A stretch of DNA of 64,000 nt from Nostoc sp. LEGE 06077. GTDB lineage: Bacteria; Cyanobacteriota; Cyanobacteriia; Cyanobacteriales; Nostocaceae. The notes under the pieces were generated by a model that was given only the letters and a program-made list of their open reading frames with translations, made no database searches and was not told the DNA's origin. The stretch is taken from the NCBI RefSeq assembly GCF_015207705.1, contig NZ_JADEWI010000019.1, positions 1 through 64,000 of the forward strand, in the 5' to 3' direction. Positions within the stretch are counted from its first letter, which is position 1; every line of letters begins with the position of its first letter. The position numbers and the translations under genes were made by a program. Shown in pieces: positions 62,056 to 64,000 of the stretch.

Positions 62056-64000
62056 ATGAAAGCACCATTACCTGATAATGAAGCGCAAAGAATAGAGGCG
62101 CTTTTAGAGTATAAAATCCTCGATACTCCATCTGAGGCAGCATTTGATGACCTGACTCATTTAGCATCGTATATTTGTGGAACTCCGATTGCTTTAATCA
62201 GCTTAATTGATCGCAATCGTCAGTGGTTTAAGTCAAAAGTCGGGCTGGATGCACTAGAAACACACAGAGATTTAGCCTTTTGCGCCCATGCTATTTTACA
62301 GCCTGACATTTTTACTGTACCTGATGCAACAGCTGACGAACGCTTTGCAACAAACCCATTAGTTACCTCTGACCCCGATATTCGGTTTTATACTGGTGTG
62401 CCGTTGATTAACCCTGAAGGCTATGCTGTAGGCACACTTTGCGTAATTGATCGTGTACCACGAAATCTGTCTCCTGAGCAGGTAGAGGCATTACGCACTC
62501 TCGGCCGCCAAGTCATCAAGCAAATGGAAATGCGGCGTAATTTAGCAAATTTAGTACTTGTAACGAAGGAACGCAAACATACACAGAAGGTACATAAGCA
62601 TTTTTTTAAAAAAGTTGCTGGCGGCTTTGGTTTAGCCTCGGTAATTTTAGTCTTTATAGGACTAATTTCTTATCACAGCACAAAAGTAACTATTGATACA
62701 AATAATCAAGTTCAACAAACGCAAAAGCAAATTAATAGCTTAGAAGCGCTACTTTCTGAAATGAAAGATGCTGAAACTGGACAACGAGGTTACATTTTAA
62801 CTGGAGACAAGCTTTATTTACAGCCATATCAAGCAGCACTCGCAAAGATTGATGAAAAAATTGCAAATCTGCAATTTTCCACAGCAGATAAACCTCATCA
62901 ACAACAACAGTTACTAACCCTGAGAAAACTGATAACAGCAAAACTAGTTATATTGAAGCAAACTATTGATTTGCGCCAGAACCAGGGATTTGATGCCGCA
63001 TTGCAGATGATCTTGACCCATAAAGGCAAGAACCTAATGGATGATATCCGCAAGGTCATTTATGAGATAAAGAAAGAGGAAAACAAATTATTAAAACAGC
63101 AATCACAAGCAGCGAAAGCCAGCGCTCACTACATGATTTTGACCTTGGCTTTCGCTATTTGTCTCAGCTTTGTAATTTTGGCTGCGCTCTACTACCTAAT
63201 TTATCGTGAATTCATGACGCGGAAGTTGCTAGAAGACACTCTCAAAGAAGAGCGCAACTTTATTTCAACAGTGCTGGATACAGCCAGTGCTTTGGTAATA
63301 GTGCTTGATGCTCAAGGGCAAATTGTTCGTTTTAATCAAGCTTGTGAGCAAATCACAGGTTACTCATTTGATGAGGTTAGGGGTAGATATTTCTGGAATT
63401 TGCTGTTAATTCCAGAAGAAGTAGAGCCAGTCAAAGCAGTGTTTGCACAGTTACAAGCAGGTAATCATACTCAAGGCTATCAAAATTACGAAAACTATTG
63501 GGTAACTAAAAATGGCAGTCTGCGGCTGATTGCCTGGTCAAATGCCATCCTGCAAAACTACGAAGGTTCAGTGGAATATGTGATTGGTACAGGGATTGAC
63601 ATTACCGATAGTAAACGCGCACAACAGCATTTGATTGCACAATATGCTATTACCCGCGTTTTAGCAGAGTCGACAACCATCGCTCAAACAATTCCCCAGA
63701 TTCTCCAAGCTATTTGTGAGAGCTTGGGATGGGATGTGAGTGAAATTTGGATGATTGACCAGCAAGCAAATGTCCTCAGTTTTTTTGATTTGTGGCATCG
63801 TGAATCTTTACAGATGCAAGAATTTAAAACCCTGAGTCAGCAAATCACATTTGCACCCGGAATTGGATTACCTGGTCGTGTTTGGGCTAGTTGTGAACTT
63901 GCCTGGTTAACTGATGTTGTAAGCGACCCCAATTTTTTGCGTAGCCAAGTTGCAATGCAATTAGGATTACATGGCGCTTTTAGTTTCCCAATTCGTAGTG
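62056..64000 (+). CDS. GAF-CHASE3-PAS-GAF sensor protein, 5' part (partial)
   Basis: An open frame of at least 648 codons starts at the ATG at 62056 (with AGG upstream) and runs off the right edge. Order: GAF-type domain (about 10-165; IALISLIDRNRQWFKS, AFCAHAILQPDIF, GVPLINPEGYAVGTLCVIDR), a membrane helix (about 190-210), a CHASE3 extracytoplasmic domain (KDAETGQRGYILTGD), a second helix (about 358-382), a PAS domain (STVLDTASALVIVLDAQGQI) and a second GAF (from about 550). A kinase or other output presumably follows outside the window. It lies 118 bases after the RsbW-like kinase and may act upstream of the partner switch (inference). Confidence 0.93.
   Translation, partial: MKAPLPDNEAQRIEALLEYKILDTPSEAAFDDLTHLASYICGTPIALISLIDRNRQWFKSKVGLDALETHRDLAFCAHAILQPDIFTVPDATADERFATNPLVTSDPDIRFYTGVPLINPEGYAVGTLCVIDRVPRNLSPEQVEALRTLGRQVIKQMEMRRNLANLVLVTKERKHTQKVHKHFFKKVAGGFGLASVILVFIGLISYHSTKVTIDTNNQVQQTQKQINSLEALLSEMKDAETGQRGYILTGDKLYLQPYQAALAKIDEKIANLQFSTADKPHQQQQLLTLRKLITAKLVILKQTIDLRQNQGFDAALQMILTHKGKNLMDDIRKVIYEIKKEENKLLKQQSQAAKASAHYMILTLAFAICLSFVILAALYYLIYREFMTRKLLEDTLKEERNFISTVLDTASALVIVLDAQGQIVRFNQACEQITGYSFDEVRGRYFWNLLLIPEEVEPVKAVFAQLQAGNHTQGYQNYENYWVTKNGSLRLIAWSNAILQNYEGSVEYVIGTGIDITDSKRAQQHLIAQYAITRVLAESTTIAQTIPQILQAICESLGWDVSEIWMIDQQANVLSFFDLWHRESLQMQEFKTLSQQITFAPGIGLPGRVWASCELAWLTDVVSDPNFLRSQVAMQLGLHGAFSFPIRS

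Overview
The window comes from a filamentous, heterocyst-type cyanobacterium of the Nostoc/Anabaena group. Direct signs are very frequent HIP1 octamers (GCGATCGC), heptameric STRR repeats, many small palindromic repeats, a photosystem II gene, SLH-domain OprB-type porins and an RRM protein paired with ribosomal protein S21. The order psbD - pterin dehydratase - SLH porin at the left edge agrees with what I recall of Anabaena PCC 7120 (inference).

Layout. 0-5 kb: the 3' end of a stand-alone psbD, a candidate structured RNA carrying a 23-codon ORF behind an exceptionally long Shine-Dalgarno match, a pterin dehydratase, a porin, and a toxin-antitoxin pair whose toxin is frameshifted. 5-27 kb: mostly housekeeping and conserved genes (MoxR, ribF, a metallo-hydrolase, surE, pheS, methyltransferase, acyltransferase, FAD monooxygenase, ABC ATPase, second porin, two Uma2 proteins, rbp-rpsU, obg, GH13 amylase). 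A solitary CRISPR-type repeat lies at 12.7 kb. 27-33 kb is an accessory patch: the two ends of a broken NTPase gene flank an EF-hand gene and a cupin gene, followed by a 21-bp minisatellite and a fasciclin protein. 33-35 kb: rpoZ, a secreted protein, DUF1818 and tRNA-Pro(GGG). 35-44.6 kb: an ABC exporter and a run of minus-strand catabolic genes (sulfonate-type binding lipoprotein, aldo/keto reductase, SGNH hydrolase, esterase, amidohydrolase, DszA/NtaA-type flavin monooxygenase) that looks like scavenging of organosulfur or similar organic compounds.

45.6-64 kb looks like a surface-polysaccharide locus with its own signalling: an outer-membrane beta-barrel protein, a single-DUF3131 protein, a double-DUF3131 protein, a cellulose-synthase-like GT2 with an unusual helical insertion, and a PIG-L-type deacetylase. 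These are followed by a partner-switching module (STAS antagonist, REC-PP2C phosphatase, HATPase anti-sigma-type kinase) and a GAF-CHASE3-PAS-GAF sensor cut by the window end. A Cache histidine kinase, an intact IS5/IS903-type insertion sequence with a perfect 9-bp target duplication, and a CSD-plus-nuclease-like ORF interrupt the two halves.

The most novel-looking signals are: (1) a family of about 200-bp elements with GTGTACACACAA terminal inverted repeats, present in four copies, with a conserved branched fold and C-to-T changes that keep G-U pairing. One copy has a matching empty site elsewhere in this window. (2) The structured RNA locus after psbD. (3) The DUF3131/GT2/PIG-L/beta-barrel gene set. 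Coordinates were read by eye; no alignment or folding program was run.
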